Source: Saccharothrix ecbatanensis (GTDB lineage Bacteria; Actinomycetota; Actinomycetes; Mycobacteriales; Pseudonocardiaceae). From it: a stretch of 64,000 nucleotides of DNA. Below, one piece after another: positions 17,686 to 26,433 of this stretch (positions are counted from its first letter, which is position 1; each line of letters starts with the position of its first letter). A program made the position numbers and the translations under genes. Location of the stretch: the NCBI RefSeq assembly GCF_014205015.1, contig NZ_JACHMO010000001.1, positions 4,216,001 to 4,280,000 on the forward strand, read 5' to 3'. Under the pieces are notes generated by a model, which worked only from the letters and a program-made list of their open reading frames with translations, had not been told where the DNA came from and searched no databases.

Positions 17686-19524
17686 TCAGTCCAGGATCAA
17701 CTCGGGGCGGTACAGGTCGAACCAGGCGTCGAAGTCGAGCACCCGGTCGAGGTTGGTGCGGGTGGTCGGCGGCATGGTCGCCGGGTCCAGTTCCACCGTC
17801 GCCTGCAACCAGGAGCGCTCCACCAGGGCGAACACCGGGTTGTCGGGTGACAGCAACAACTCCTTGGCCTGCTGCTGGAGGGCCGCCGCGTACTGCGGGT
17901 CCTGGGTGGACGGGTACGGGCTCTTGACCCGGTCCGCCACCGACTGCGGCAGCACGTGCCTGGTCGCCTCGCGCAGCAGGGATTTCTCCCGGCCGTCGAA
18001 CGACTTCAGCGACCACGGCGCGTTGTAGACGTACTCGACCAGCCGGTGGTCGCAGAACGGCACCCGGACCTCCAGGCCGACGGCCATCGAGGCTCGGTCC
18101 TTGCGGTCGAGCATGATCCGCACGAACCGTTGCAGGTGCACGTAGGACATCGTGCGCATGGTGCGTTCCAGCTCGCTGTCGCCGTCGAGGTGGTCGACCT
18201 CGCCGACGACGGTGGCGTACTGGTCGGCGATGTAGCCCTCGACGTCCAGCGCGGCGGCCAGTCCGGCGGGCAGGTGATCGGGCTTGGTGTTGAGCGGGCT
18301 GGGCGCGGCGACCCAGGGGAACGTGCCCGCCCGGCGCACCGCGTCCAGGTGGAACGAGCGGTAGCCGCCGAACACCTCGTCGGCCGACTCGCCGGACAGC
18401 GCCACCGTCGATTCCTCGCGGATGGCCTTGAACAGCAGGTAGAGCGAAGTGTCCATATCGGACAGACCGACCGGGATGTCACGGGCGGTGATCATCGCGC
18501 GGCGGACGTCGGGGTCGGTGAGGTCGCGGGCGTCCAGCACGATGTCACGGTGCTCGGTGCCCACGTGCCGCGCCACGTCCCGGATGTAGGGCGAGTCGGG
18601 CGTGTCCCGCATGACGTCGGGGCGGAACATCTGCTCCTGCCCGGCGAAGTCGACCGAGAACGTGCGCACCCGCTCGCCTTCCTCGGCCAGCACGTTCGCG
18701 GCCAGGCCGGTGATGGCGCTGGAGTCCAGGCCGCCGGACAGCAGCACGCAGCGCGGCACGTCGGCCACGAGCTGGCGGCGGACGACGTCGTCCATCAGCT
18801 CGCCGACCCGCGCGATGGTGGCGTCCCGGTCGTCGGTGTGCTCGGCGGTCCGCAGCTCCCAGTACCGGTGCGTCCGGATGCCGCTCACGTCCACGGTGAC
18901 CACAGCGCCCGGCGGAACCTCGGTCATCCCGCGCCAGAGCGACCAGCCCGGCGTCTTGACCCATCCGAACAGGCCGCGCAGACCGTCCAGGTCCACGGCC
19001 CGGCTCGCCAGCTGGTTGGCCAGGATCGCCTTCGGCTCCGAGCCGAACAGCACGCCGTCCGCCGTCGGGTAGTAGTACAGCGGCTTGACGCCGAGTCGGT
19101 CGCGCACGAGGAACAACGCCCGCTCGTGCGAGTCCCACACGGCGAACGCGTACATCCCGTTGAGGTGCTCGGCGACCTGCACGCCCCATTCCAGGTAGCC
19201 GTTGAGCACCACCTCGGTGTCGCTGTCGGTGCGGAACCGGTGGCCACGGCGGCGCAGCTCGGCGCGCAGCTCGGTGAAGTTGTAGACCTCGCCGCTGTAG
19301 GTCAGCGCCACCTCGCGCTCGGGCGTCCGCCACGTCATCGGCTGGACGCCGCCGGGCAGGTCGATGATCGCCAGCCTGCGGTGACCGAGGGCGACGTGGT
19401 CGCGGATCCACGTGCCCGAGTCGTCCGGGCCCCGGCACGCCATGGTGCCGGTCATCGCGGCCACGGTGTCGTGCTGGGTGGTGAGGTCGGTCTGGAAGCC
19501 GACCCAGCCGGTGATGCCGCACAT
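17686..19524 (-). CDS. asnB: AsnB-type asparagine synthetase/amidotransferase
   Basis: 612 aa, full length. Cys2 ('MCGITGWVGF') is the glutaminase nucleophile, RGPD and the N-terminal Ntn fold are intact, and the synthetase half carries the PP-loop 'VLLSGGLDSSAITGL'. It moves glutamine-derived ammonia to a carboxyl activated as acyl-AMP. In a cluster with ACP and ketosynthase genes it may amidate a carrier-bound or free acid, as OxyD-type enzymes do for the malonamate starter of oxytetracycline, rather than make asparagine. AAGGGG precedes the start. Domestic asparagine synthesis remains possible. Confidence 0.85.
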   Translation of the reverse strand: MCGITGWVGFQTDLTTQHDTVAAMTGTMACRGPDDSGTWIRDHVALGHRRLAIIDLPGGVQPMTWRTPEREVALTYSGEVYNFTELRAELRRRGHRFRTDSDTEVVLNGYLEWGVQVAEHLNGMYAFAVWDSHERALFLVRDRLGVKPLYYYPTADGVLFGSEPKAILANQLASRAVDLDGLRGLFGWVKTPGWSLWRGMTEVPPGAVVTVDVSGIRTHRYWELRTAEHTDDRDATIARVGELMDDVVRRQLVADVPRCVLLSGGLDSSAITGLAANVLAEEGERVRTFSVDFAGQEQMFRPDVMRDTPDSPYIRDVARHVGTEHRDIVLDARDLTDPDVRRAMITARDIPVGLSDMDTSLYLLFKAIREESTVALSGESADEVFGGYRSFHLDAVRRAGTFPWVAAPSPLNTKPDHLPAGLAAALDVEGYIADQYATVVGEVDHLDGDSELERTMRTMSYVHLQRFVRIMLDRKDRASMAVGLEVRVPFCDHRLVEYVYNAPWSLKSFDGREKSLLREATRHVLPQSVADRVKSPYPSTQDPQYAAALQQQAKELLLSPDNPVFALVERSWLQATVELDPATMPPTTRTNLDRVLDFDAWFDLYRPELILD

Positions 19525-19583
19525 GCGCAGTCAGCCCCTTGCCGGTCGTGTCGTGACTGGGTGACGCCGTCCACTCGGGACGG

Positions 19584-20324
19584 TCATGGGACGAGGCCGC
19601 CGTCGACGCCGAAGACCTGGTTGGTGATGTAGCCGGCACGCGGTGAGACCAGGAACGACACCAGCTCGGCGACGTCCTCGGGGGTGCCGGCGCGGCCGAG
19701 CGGCACCTGCTTGAGGTGGCGCGTCCGGTCCCGGTCGGAGAGGCCGGCGGTCATGTCGGTCGTGATGAAGCCCGGTGCGACCACGTTCGCGCGGACGCCG
19801 AAGGGGCCGCATTCCTTGGCCAGGGCGCGGGTGAAGCCGATGATCCCGGCCTTGGACGCGGAGTAGTTGGTCTGCCCGGCGCTGCCGTACACACCCGCCA
19901 CCGACGACATGGTGACCACGGACCCGCGCGAGCGGGACATGAACGAGTACACCGCCGCGCGGCACACGTGGTACGTGCCGGACAGGTTGGTGTCGATCAC
20001 CTGCTGCCAGTCGTCCTCGGCCATCCGCGCCAGCGCGCCGTCGCGGGTGACGCCGGCACAGGTGACCAGCGCCTCCAGCGGGCCGAGTTCGTCCTCGGCC
20101 GCGGTCACGAAGTCCTTGCACTGCGCCGCGTCGGCCACGTCGACCGCCTTGGCCAGCACCCGCGCACCCGACTCCTGCGCCAACGCGGCCACCTCGTCGG
20201 CGGCGTCGGGGCGGCTGTGGAAGCAGAATGCGATGTCGTAGCCGTCGGCGGCCAGCCGGGTGACCACAGCCCGGCCGATCCCGCGCGACCCGCCCGTGAC
20301 CAGCGCTACCGGTCGACCGGTCAC
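19584..20324 (-). CDS. 3-oxoacyl-ACP reductase (FabG-like)
   Basis: 246 aa from GTG 20324, overlapping the ACP stop (GTGA). 'ALVTGGSRGIGRAVV', 'CAGVTRDGALARM', 'SSVAGVYGSAGQTNYSASKAG' and 'NVVAPGFITTDMT' are the FabG hallmarks, with Ser-Tyr-Lys complete. It should reduce beta-ketoacyl-ACP with NADPH. Coupling to the ACP gene and to two ketosynthase-like genes points to a dedicated type II polyketide line. No dehydratase or enoyl reductase is seen nearby. Confidence 0.87.
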   Translation of the reverse strand: MTGRPVALVTGGSRGIGRAVVTRLAADGYDIAFCFHSRPDAADEVAALAQESGARVLAKAVDVADAAQCKDFVTAAEDELGPLEALVTCAGVTRDGALARMAEDDWQQVIDTNLSGTYHVCRAAVYSFMSRSRGSVVTMSSVAGVYGSAGQTNYSASKAGIIGFTRALAKECGPFGVRANVVAPGFITTDMTAGLSDRDRTRHLKQVPLGRAGTPEDVAELVSFLVSPRAGYITNQVFGVDGGLVP

Positions 20325-20584
20325 GAGCCCGCTCCGCGCTTCGCGGCGACAAGTTCGCGCACGTCGGCGAAGGAGTCGACCGCCTTGAACTCCTCGTCGG
20401 TGACCTTGATGCCGTAGCGCTTCTCCAGGTTGATCACGATGTGCATCGCGCTCAGCGAATCGACTTCGAGCTCGTCGATGAAGTGCGCGTCGTCGGTGAC
20501 CTCGGCGACCGGCAGTTCCAGGATGTCGGCGATCAGCTCCCGCAGGTCCTCGGCGTCCTCGGCGAGCCGCTTGTCGTCGGCCAT
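20321..20584 (-). CDS. Acyl carrier protein
   Basis: 87 aa from ATG 20584 with GAGAGGAAGA upstream. The motif 'IDELEVDSLSAMHIVINLE' has the Ser that receives 4'-phosphopantetheine, in the standard DSL setting. It is the extending carrier protein for the ketosynthase pair encoded directly upstream in the operon and for the ketoreductase downstream. A PPTase able to activate it is encoded in cluster 2 (40007-40633), though a genomic one may also serve. Confidence 0.9.
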   Translation of the reverse strand: MADDKRLAEDAEDLRELIADILELPVAEVTDDAHFIDELEVDSLSAMHIVINLEKRYGIKVTDEEFKAVDSFADVRELVAAKRGAGS

Positions 20585-20619
20585 GGTGGGTCTTCCTCTC
20601 GGGTGTCGCGGATTCCGGG

Positions 20620-21540
20620 TCAGCGGACGGGGGCGGCGAGCAGCAGCGCGGCGGTCTCGTCCGTGCCGGTGATGGTGGCGAGGACGGGCCGGGCGGGGTC
20701 TTGGTCGAAGTGGGCCGCGGCGGCGGCGCATTGCAGGACGCCGAGCGCGCCGGAACACTTGCCCAGTCGTGCTTCGAGGTCGAACCGGTCCACATCGGAC
20801 AGTTCGGCCACGGTGGCGACGTCGTTGGTGAGCCACAGGCCGGGTTCGTCTCCACCCAGCGCCTGGGCGATCACCTTGGCGCGGTCCACGCCGTAGCCGT
20901 AGCCCTTCACGATGGCGCGGGCACGTGCTCCGCGTTCCACCGAGGCGTCCTCCAGCACCAGCGCGACCGCGCCGTCCACGACTCCAGCGCCGACGAACTT
21001 GGCCACCACGCCGTCCGCGGGCTCCACACCGACCACCACGGCCACTCGGGCACGGCCGGCGGCGATCAAGGTGTGCGCCCAGTGCACCGCGTCCAGTCCG
21101 CCGGTCTCGCCGTTGCACAGGGTCAGGTTCGGCCCGCGCAGGCCGTACCGGATCGCCACCGCGCCGGCGATGACGTTGCTGGAGGTCTGCGGCAGCACCA
21201 GCGGGTTGAGCGCCTCGACGGTCTCCTCGGCGATCAGGTCCGTCATCCGGCACACGCTGTCGAGGTTGCCCAGGTTGGAGCTGACGACCACCGCGATGGC
21301 GTCGGGCGGCACGGTGAACGCGTCGTCCGAGTCCAGCAGGCCGGCGTCACGCAACGCCGGTTCGACCGCACGCAGGGCGAGCCGGGTGGCCCGGTCCTTG
21401 TGCCGCAGGTCCCGGCCGACCAGGGCGGTGGTCGGGTCGAACCCGCCCTCACGCCGGACGCCCAGCAGTTCGTCGGCCGCGGTCAGGCCGGGCACGGCGA
21501 GGCCGGTGCCGGTGATCGCCACCTCGATGCGGGTCTTCAT
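20620..21540 (-). CDS. Short KS-like protein, probable chain length factor (KSbeta)
   Basis: 306 aa, about 100 short of a ketosynthase. The thiolase-like N-terminal half is clear ('DAIAVVVSSNLGNLDS', 'GLRGPNLTLCNGETGGLDAVHWAHTLIAAGRA'), but the active-site Cys position holds Glu145, the HGTGT block is missing, and the late GHxxGA block reads 'GKCSGALG' without His. It therefore cannot condense by itself. Its ATG overlaps the stop of the intact KS gene (ATGA), the arrangement of KSalpha/KSbeta pairs. It probably forms a heterodimer with that KS and sets chain length. Confidence 0.78.
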   Translation of the reverse strand: MKTRIEVAITGTGLAVPGLTAADELLGVRREGGFDPTTALVGRDLRHKDRATRLALRAVEPALRDAGLLDSDDAFTVPPDAIAVVVSSNLGNLDSVCRMTDLIAEETVEALNPLVLPQTSSNVIAGAVAIRYGLRGPNLTLCNGETGGLDAVHWAHTLIAAGRARVAVVVGVEPADGVVAKFVGAGVVDGAVALVLEDASVERGARARAIVKGYGYGVDRAKVIAQALGGDEPGLWLTNDVATVAELSDVDRFDLEARLGKCSGALGVLQCAAAAAHFDQDPARPVLATITGTDETAALLLAAPVR

Positions 21541-22670
21541 CGTGCCGCCTCCAGGATCGCCACCGCGTTGATGCCGCCGAAGCCGAACGCGTCGACCTGG
21601 GCGGTGCCCACCCGTGCGTCCAGCGCGGCGTCTCGGACCAGCCGCAGACCAGCGGCCTCGTCGATGGGGTCGTGCAGCCCGAGCACGGGCGGGACCCGGC
21701 CTTCGCGCATGGCCAGGGCCGCGACCACGAGGCTGAGGAGGCCGGAGCCGCCGAGCGTGTGGCCGGTCATGGACTTGACGGCCGTCATCAGCGGCCCTTC
21801 ACCTGCGTCGGCGAACACGTCGGCGAGCACGCCCGCCTCGGTCTCGTCGTTGCGCGGGGTTCCGCTGCCGTGCAGCATCACCAGGTCGATGTCCCCCGGC
21901 TCCACGCCGGCCCGCCGGTGGGCGTCACGCATCACCGTGGTCACGGCGGACGCGTCGGGTGCGGTGGCGTGGAACCCGTCGCAGTTGACGGCCACCGAAC
22001 GGACCTTGGCCCGCACGCGGGTGGGGTCGGCGCCCGCGCGGCGCACCACGACCGCGACGGCGCCCTCCCCCATCACCATGCCCGCGTGCGACTTGTCGAA
22101 GGGCCGCAACGATTCCGGCGTTTCGTTCTGGACCCGGTCCAGGGTGCCGAACGCGCTTTCGGTGATGGAGTCGGTGCCCGCGACCACGACCGTGTCGGCC
22201 AGACCCAGTTCGATCATGTCGGTGGCCATCGCCAGCGCGTACAGGGCGGCGGCGCAGGCGTTGGCGAAGGTGTAGGTGCGGGAGAAGCCGAACTCGGCCC
22301 GCAGCGCACGTCCGAAGTCCAGGTCGACGGGGTCGAACTCGGCGCCCTCCCGCCACCACAGCTCGGCGCTGCGCTGTTCCCGCAACGTGGTGCCGACCAG
22401 CACGGGCACGTCGCCCAGGTCGTCCAGCCCGGCGTCGGCGACCGCCTGGGCGACGGCCGTGTGCAGCCAGGAAGAGGCGCGCAGCACGGTGTCCTTGCCC
22501 GGTTCGGGCCGGTCGTCGATCTCGTAGGCGTGCCGCATCCGGTACTTGCTCGCGTCGAACGCCCGCAACGGCGCACGGGCGTCACGCGCGGCGCACAGGG
22601 CGGCGTAGATCTCGTCGGGGTCGGCGCCGACGTTGGCGACCGCGCCCCATCCGGTGATGTCCCAGCTCAC
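21537..22670 (-). CDS. Beta-ketoacyl synthase (KSalpha-like)
   Basis: 377 aa from GTG 22670 (GTGA overlap with the gene before it). Catalytic residues are present: Cys139 in 'TFANACAAAL', His267 in 'MLHGSGTPRNDE', Lys299 in 'AVKSMTGH' and His304 in 'GHTLGGSG'. It catalyses decarboxylative Claisen condensation of malonyl-ACP onto an acyl starter. With the inactive partner encoded next, the ACP and the KR, it forms a minimal type II PKS. The short length and odd Cys context (NACAA) set it apart from aromatic PKS enzymes and are closer to polyene or aryl-primed systems. Confidence 0.85.
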   Translation of the reverse strand: MSWDITGWGAVANVGADPDEIYAALCAARDARAPLRAFDASKYRMRHAYEIDDRPEPGKDTVLRASSWLHTAVAQAVADAGLDDLGDVPVLVGTTLREQRSAELWWREGAEFDPVDLDFGRALRAEFGFSRTYTFANACAAALYALAMATDMIELGLADTVVVAGTDSITESAFGTLDRVQNETPESLRPFDKSHAGMVMGEGAVAVVVRRAGADPTRVRAKVRSVAVNCDGFHATAPDASAVTTVMRDAHRRAGVEPGDIDLVMLHGSGTPRNDETEAGVLADVFADAGEGPLMTAVKSMTGHTLGGSGLLSLVVAALAMREGRVPPVLGLHDPIDEAAGLRLVRDAALDARVGTAQVDAFGFGGINAVAILEAAR

Positions 22671-24481
22671 GTCCGAGTCACCCGTTCCCTCAGCTTGTAC
22701 TTGGCGACCTTGCCGGTCGTGGTGACCGGCAGGGTGTCGAGGAACTCCAGCCGGGCGGGCCGCTTGAACGCGGCCAGCTCGGTGCGCAGCCGGCTGCGGA
22801 TCGCGCGGCGGACCTCGTCCTCGACGGACCCGGCCGCGGGCACCACGTAGGCCACCGCCTGTTCCAGGCCGTGTTCGTCCGCGCCGCCGACCACCGCGCA
22901 CTCCCGCACGCCTTCGGTGCCGCGGATCACCGTCTCGATCTCCGCGGGCGCGACCTTGTAGCCGCCGAGGTTGAGGATGTCGTCGGCCCGGCACAGGTAC
23001 TCGAAGACACCGTCGGCGTCGCGGCGCACCAGGTCTCCGGTGTAGGCGCCGCCATCGGCGAACGTCAGCGCCGTCGCGTCGGGCTGGCCGATGTAGCCCA
23101 GGGCGACCGTGGGGCCCGCGATGTGCAGGCGGCCCGGCTTCCCATCGCGCACCGGCTCGCCGTTCTCGTCGCGGACGGTCGCGGTGGTGCCGGGGACCGC
23201 GACCCCGACCACCCCATGCGGCGGGCGGTCCACCGGTGATAGGAGCACCACGTGCATGACCTCGGTGGCTCCCAGGCAGTTCATGAACTCCGCGCCGAAC
23301 GCGGCGGCGATGCGCTCGCTCAGCTTCGGCGGGCAGTTCTCCCCTGCCGACACGCACAACCTCGGCGAGTCGAACGCGGCGGGCTCCTGCTCGGCCAGTT
23401 CGACCAGGTCGGCGTAGAGCCGAGGCACCGAGCACAGGACGGTGGGACGGTGCCGGCGCAGCGCCGCGGCCACCGCGTGCCGGTCGACCGCGCCCCGGAT
23501 CAGCACGACCCCGGCTCCCGCCGACAGCGCGCACAGCACGGAACTGCCGAAGCCGTAACCGAAGGACAGCCGTGCGGTCGCGAGCACCAAGTCGTCCGGA
23601 CCGATGCGGTCGACGCTGCCGAAGCCGTCGAGCATCGCCACGACACCGCCCGCGCTGTGGCGCACGCCCTTGGGCATTCCGGTGCTGCCGGACGTGTACT
23701 GGACCAGGGCTTCATCGCCTGCGGCCCGCGTGGACGGCTCCGGGGAAGCGGTGGGAGACGTGAGAAGTTCGGCGCGGACCTCGTCGCCGGTGCGGACCAG
23801 CTGCCAGTCGCGGGCGTCTCGCAGGGCGGAGTGCTTCGCGGCGGGCAGGTCGAGGTGCACCAGCCGCGCGTCGCTGTCCTCGGCCACGTAACGGAGTTCG
23901 GCCGCCGTCAGCACGGGGCTGACCAGCACCGGAACGCAACCCGCCCACCACAGCCCGAGCACGGCGACAACCGTGGCCACAGAGTCCTCGGCGACGACCA
24001 GTCCCCGGACGCCTGGCTTGACGCCTTGTGCGCGCAGGGCTGTGCCGTAAGCGCCGACGGCGGCGTGCAGCCGGGCGTAGTCGACATCGCCGACGTCGGG
24101 GTCGATGTACGCGCGGCGGCTCCCGGCCCCGGCCTTGACGTGGCGGCCGACGAGCAGGTCAACCAGGTCAACCTCCGGGGCCGACGTTCCAGTCCGGTCG
24201 GGGCGATCGGTGCGATCGGTGCGATCGGTGCGATCGGTGCGGTCGGCGAGGAGCGCGGCGACCTCGTCCACGGTGCGGACCGAGGTGGCCTCCGCGTCGC
24301 CGATCGACACCCCGAACTCGCGTTCGAAACGGGTGATCATGGCGACCTTCTCCAGCGAATTCGCGCCGAGTTCGTCGTAGAAGGAGGCGTCGAAACCGAT
24401 CTGCTCGACCTCCATTTCCAAAATGGAGGCGACGATCTCACGAACACGGTCGCGGGTTACCGGATTACGGTCGGGCGACAT
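22667..24481 (-). CDS. ACP-adenylation fusion enzyme
   Basis: 604 aa from ATG 24481, preceded by GAGGAG at 9 bp. Residues 1-90 are a carrier domain ('FYDELGANSLEKVAMITRFE', Ser42), followed by a repeated Thr-Asp-Arg linker and an adenylate-forming domain with 'VQYTSGSTGMPKGVRHS', 'YTGDL' and 'TTTGKVAKYKL'. It should activate an acid as acyl-AMP and load it on its own or another carrier. Carrier before ligase is an unusual order. Given PhzE/PhzD/SDR in the same operon, 3-hydroxyanthranilate is a reasonable substrate; this is inference. First gene of the minus-strand operon. Confidence 0.85.
   Translation of the reverse strand: MSPDRNPVTRDRVREIVASILEMEVEQIGFDASFYDELGANSLEKVAMITRFEREFGVSIGDAEATSVRTVDEVAALLADRTDRTDRTDRTDRPDRTGTSAPEVDLVDLLVGRHVKAGAGSRRAYIDPDVGDVDYARLHAAVGAYGTALRAQGVKPGVRGLVVAEDSVATVVAVLGLWWAGCVPVLVSPVLTAAELRYVAEDSDARLVHLDLPAAKHSALRDARDWQLVRTGDEVRAELLTSPTASPEPSTRAAGDEALVQYTSGSTGMPKGVRHSAGGVVAMLDGFGSVDRIGPDDLVLATARLSFGYGFGSSVLCALSAGAGVVLIRGAVDRHAVAAALRRHRPTVLCSVPRLYADLVELAEQEPAAFDSPRLCVSAGENCPPKLSERIAAAFGAEFMNCLGATEVMHVVLLSPVDRPPHGVVGVAVPGTTATVRDENGEPVRDGKPGRLHIAGPTVALGYIGQPDATALTFADGGAYTGDLVRRDADGVFEYLCRADDILNLGGYKVAPAEIETVIRGTEGVRECAVVGGADEHGLEQAVAYVVPAAGSVEDEVRRAIRSRLRTELAAFKRPARLEFLDTLPVTTTGKVAKYKLRERVTRT
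24205..24240 (-). repeat. 9-bp tandem repeat, four perfect copies, in the ACP-A linker
   Basis: GATCGGTGC is repeated four times on the plus strand, flanked by degenerate copies (from 24196 and to 24249). On the coding strand it encodes a Thr-Asp-Arg repeat joining carrier and adenylation domains. Copy number is probably variable. Confidence 0.8.
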
Positions 24482-24514
24482 TGCGATGAACTCCTCGTCG
24501 CGGCCGGCGAACAC

Positions 24515-24550
24515 GGCTGGGAAGACGGCTGGGAAGACGGCTGGGAAGAC
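24515..24550. repeat. 12-bp tandem repeat, three copies, 5' of the ACP-A gene
   Basis: GGCTGGGAAGAC occurs at 24515, 24527 and 24539 without gaps, just upstream of the ribosome binding site of the gene starting at 24481. It lies in the leader of that operon. Confidence 0.75.
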
Positions 24551-24620
24551 GGCCGAGCATCTGCGCTGAGCAGGGGAAGCCGCTCGGGAACGAAGCTACA
24601 CGCCAGGTCAGGGGCGGACA

Positions 24621-24659
24621 CTACCTGGAGAGGTAGACATCGCCTACCGGAGCGAGTAG
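24621..24659. promoter_or_regulatory. Two inverted-repeat boxes in the divergent promoter of cluster 1
   Basis: CTACCTGGAGAGGTAG (24621-24636) is a perfect 6-bp inverted repeat with a 4-bp centre. CTACCGGAGCGAGTAG (24644-24659) is an imperfect second copy, 23 bp on, about two helical turns. They sit in the 266-bp gap between the operons starting at 24481 and 24748. A paired operator for a dimeric regulator that controls both directions is the natural reading. Confidence 0.55.
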
Positions 24660-24747
24660 TTCCGAATTCGCCTATTTCCGGTACCTTCCGATGGCGGCTA
24701 CGGCCGACCCGGCGGAATTCATCACCACATCCGAGGCAAGGTGGACA

Positions 24748-26433
24748 ATGGGACCGAGTCACCGCACGATGATCGACCCGAAGCTGCGCACCGAGCTCGC
24801 GGAGCGCACTGATTTCGGGGGCGGGAACGCCTGGCGCGTGGCGCTGGAATCAAGCCCTTCGCCCGACGCGACGTTGGTCCGCACCGACCGGCCGTTGGTG
24901 GACCAGGACGGGCACGACCGCACGGAGTTCAGCATCCGCGCGCTGGTCGCCCTGGCCGACGCGTGGTCGGCGTGGTACCTGGCCCAGGGCGTCGGCCCGC
25001 GCGACCGGGTCGTGGTCTGGCTCGACGACTCCTTCGAGGACCAGGTGCACCTGACCGCGCTGGCCCAGATCGGCGCGATCGGCGTGCTGATCAACGGCCG
25101 GATGCCGGCGGACATGGCGCTGGGCCTGATCCGCCGCACCGCACCCGTAGGCATCTACACCGACGAACGGCACCGCCCGATGGTGGACGGCAGCCAACTG
25201 CCCGACGTGCGGTGGGTGCGCACCCGTGCCGAGATCGGCGCGCTGACCGCGACCCTGCCGGAGTCCGCCCGCTACGTCCACGGCGACAACGACCCGGTGG
25301 TCATCTGCCACACCTCCGGCACCACCGGCAACCCCAAGCCGGTGATCTGGGCGCACCGGCAGAGCGTGGCCGGCGTGCAGTACCGGCTGGCCAACTACCC
25401 CGAGCCCGACGACGCGGTGATGCTGTCGGCCGCGCCGCACTCGCACTCGGGCGCCATCGCGTTCACGCTCTACGTGCTGCTCGCCGGTGTGCCGTTGGTG
25501 GCGATCTCCGACATCACCGGCGAGGGCTTGGCGCGCGGCATCGCCGAGCACCGCCCGTCGGCCGTGCTGTCGTTCAACCAGACGTTGGTGGAGTTGCTGG
25601 ACACCGACCCCGACCCGGCCGACCTCACGTCGGTGGCGGTGTGGGTGAGCATCGGCGACTCGGCGCACGACGCGCACAACCGGGCGTTGATCCGGTTCGG
25701 CAGCCACGTGGTCGACGGCGAGGTGGTGCCCGGTTCGATCGTGGACGACGGCCTGGGCTCCTCGGAACTCGGCTGGGCCGCGCTGCGGCACGTCGTCACC
25801 GCGGACACCCCGCCCGATCCCCGGCACCTCGGCACGGTCGTGCCGATCGCGCAGGTGGCGGTGCTGCGCCCGGACGGCACCGAGGCCGAAGCCGACGAGG
25901 TGGGCCTGCTCGGCGTGCGCAGCCCGTCGTTGGCGCACGGCTACTGGAACGACTCCGACACCACGTACCGCAGCCAGCTCGCGGGCTACTTCCTGTCCGG
26001 CGACCTCGTGTACCGGACGGCGGACGGCAACTACTACCAGGTGGACCGCGCGGTGGACGCGATCCGCACGGAGGACGGCGACGGCTACTCCATCCTGATG
26101 GAGGAGGTGCTGCTGCTGAACCTGCCGGAGATCGTCGACTGCGCGGTGGTCGCGGGGCGGCACGAGGGCGCGACGGTGCCGGTGGCCGTGGTGCGCCCGC
26201 GTGACGGCGACGGCCCGACCGACCTCCTGCCGCGGGTGAACAAGATCCTGCGGGAGGCGCGTCAGCCGGAGGTGGCGGTGCTGGAGATCGCGCAGTCCGA
26301 AGAGGACATCCCGCTGGGTGCGACCGGCAAGATCCTCAAGCGGCGGATGCGGGACAAGTACGCGGACCTGGCCGGTTACCTGCCGACGCGCACCGCCGCG
26401 ACCACGGCGACGACGCTGGGCGGTTTGGCGTGA
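24748..26433 (+). CDS. Adenylate-forming acyl-CoA/acyl-ACP ligase-like enzyme
   Basis: 561 aa from ATG 24748, chosen because AAGGTGG precedes it; an upstream ATG (24691) and one at 24769 are alternatives. The ATP/AMP motif 'ICHTSGTTGNPKPVIWAH', 'GYWNDSDTTYRSQLAGYFLSGDLVYRTADG' and the C-terminal 'PLGATGKILKRRMRDKY' (catalytic Lys) are seen. The usual 'GR.D' hinge region reads 'VDRAVDAIRTEDG', somewhat divergent. It activates a carboxylic acid in cluster 1; which acid it uses and which the ACP-A fusion uses cannot be told. Its stop overlaps the thioesterase start. Confidence 0.82.
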   Translation: MGPSHRTMIDPKLRTELAERTDFGGGNAWRVALESSPSPDATLVRTDRPLVDQDGHDRTEFSIRALVALADAWSAWYLAQGVGPRDRVVVWLDDSFEDQVHLTALAQIGAIGVLINGRMPADMALGLIRRTAPVGIYTDERHRPMVDGSQLPDVRWVRTRAEIGALTATLPESARYVHGDNDPVVICHTSGTTGNPKPVIWAHRQSVAGVQYRLANYPEPDDAVMLSAAPHSHSGAIAFTLYVLLAGVPLVAISDITGEGLARGIAEHRPSAVLSFNQTLVELLDTDPDPADLTSVAVWVSIGDSAHDAHNRALIRFGSHVVDGEVVPGSIVDDGLGSSELGWAALRHVVTADTPPDPRHLGTVVPIAQVAVLRPDGTEAEADEVGLLGVRSPSLAHGYWNDSDTTYRSQLAGYFLSGDLVYRTADGNYYQVDRAVDAIRTEDGDGYSILMEEVLLLNLPEIVDCAVVAGRHEGATVPVAVVRPRDGDGPTDLLPRVNKILREARQPEVAVLEIAQSEEDIPLGATGKILKRRMRDKYADLAGYLPTRTAATTATTLGGLA

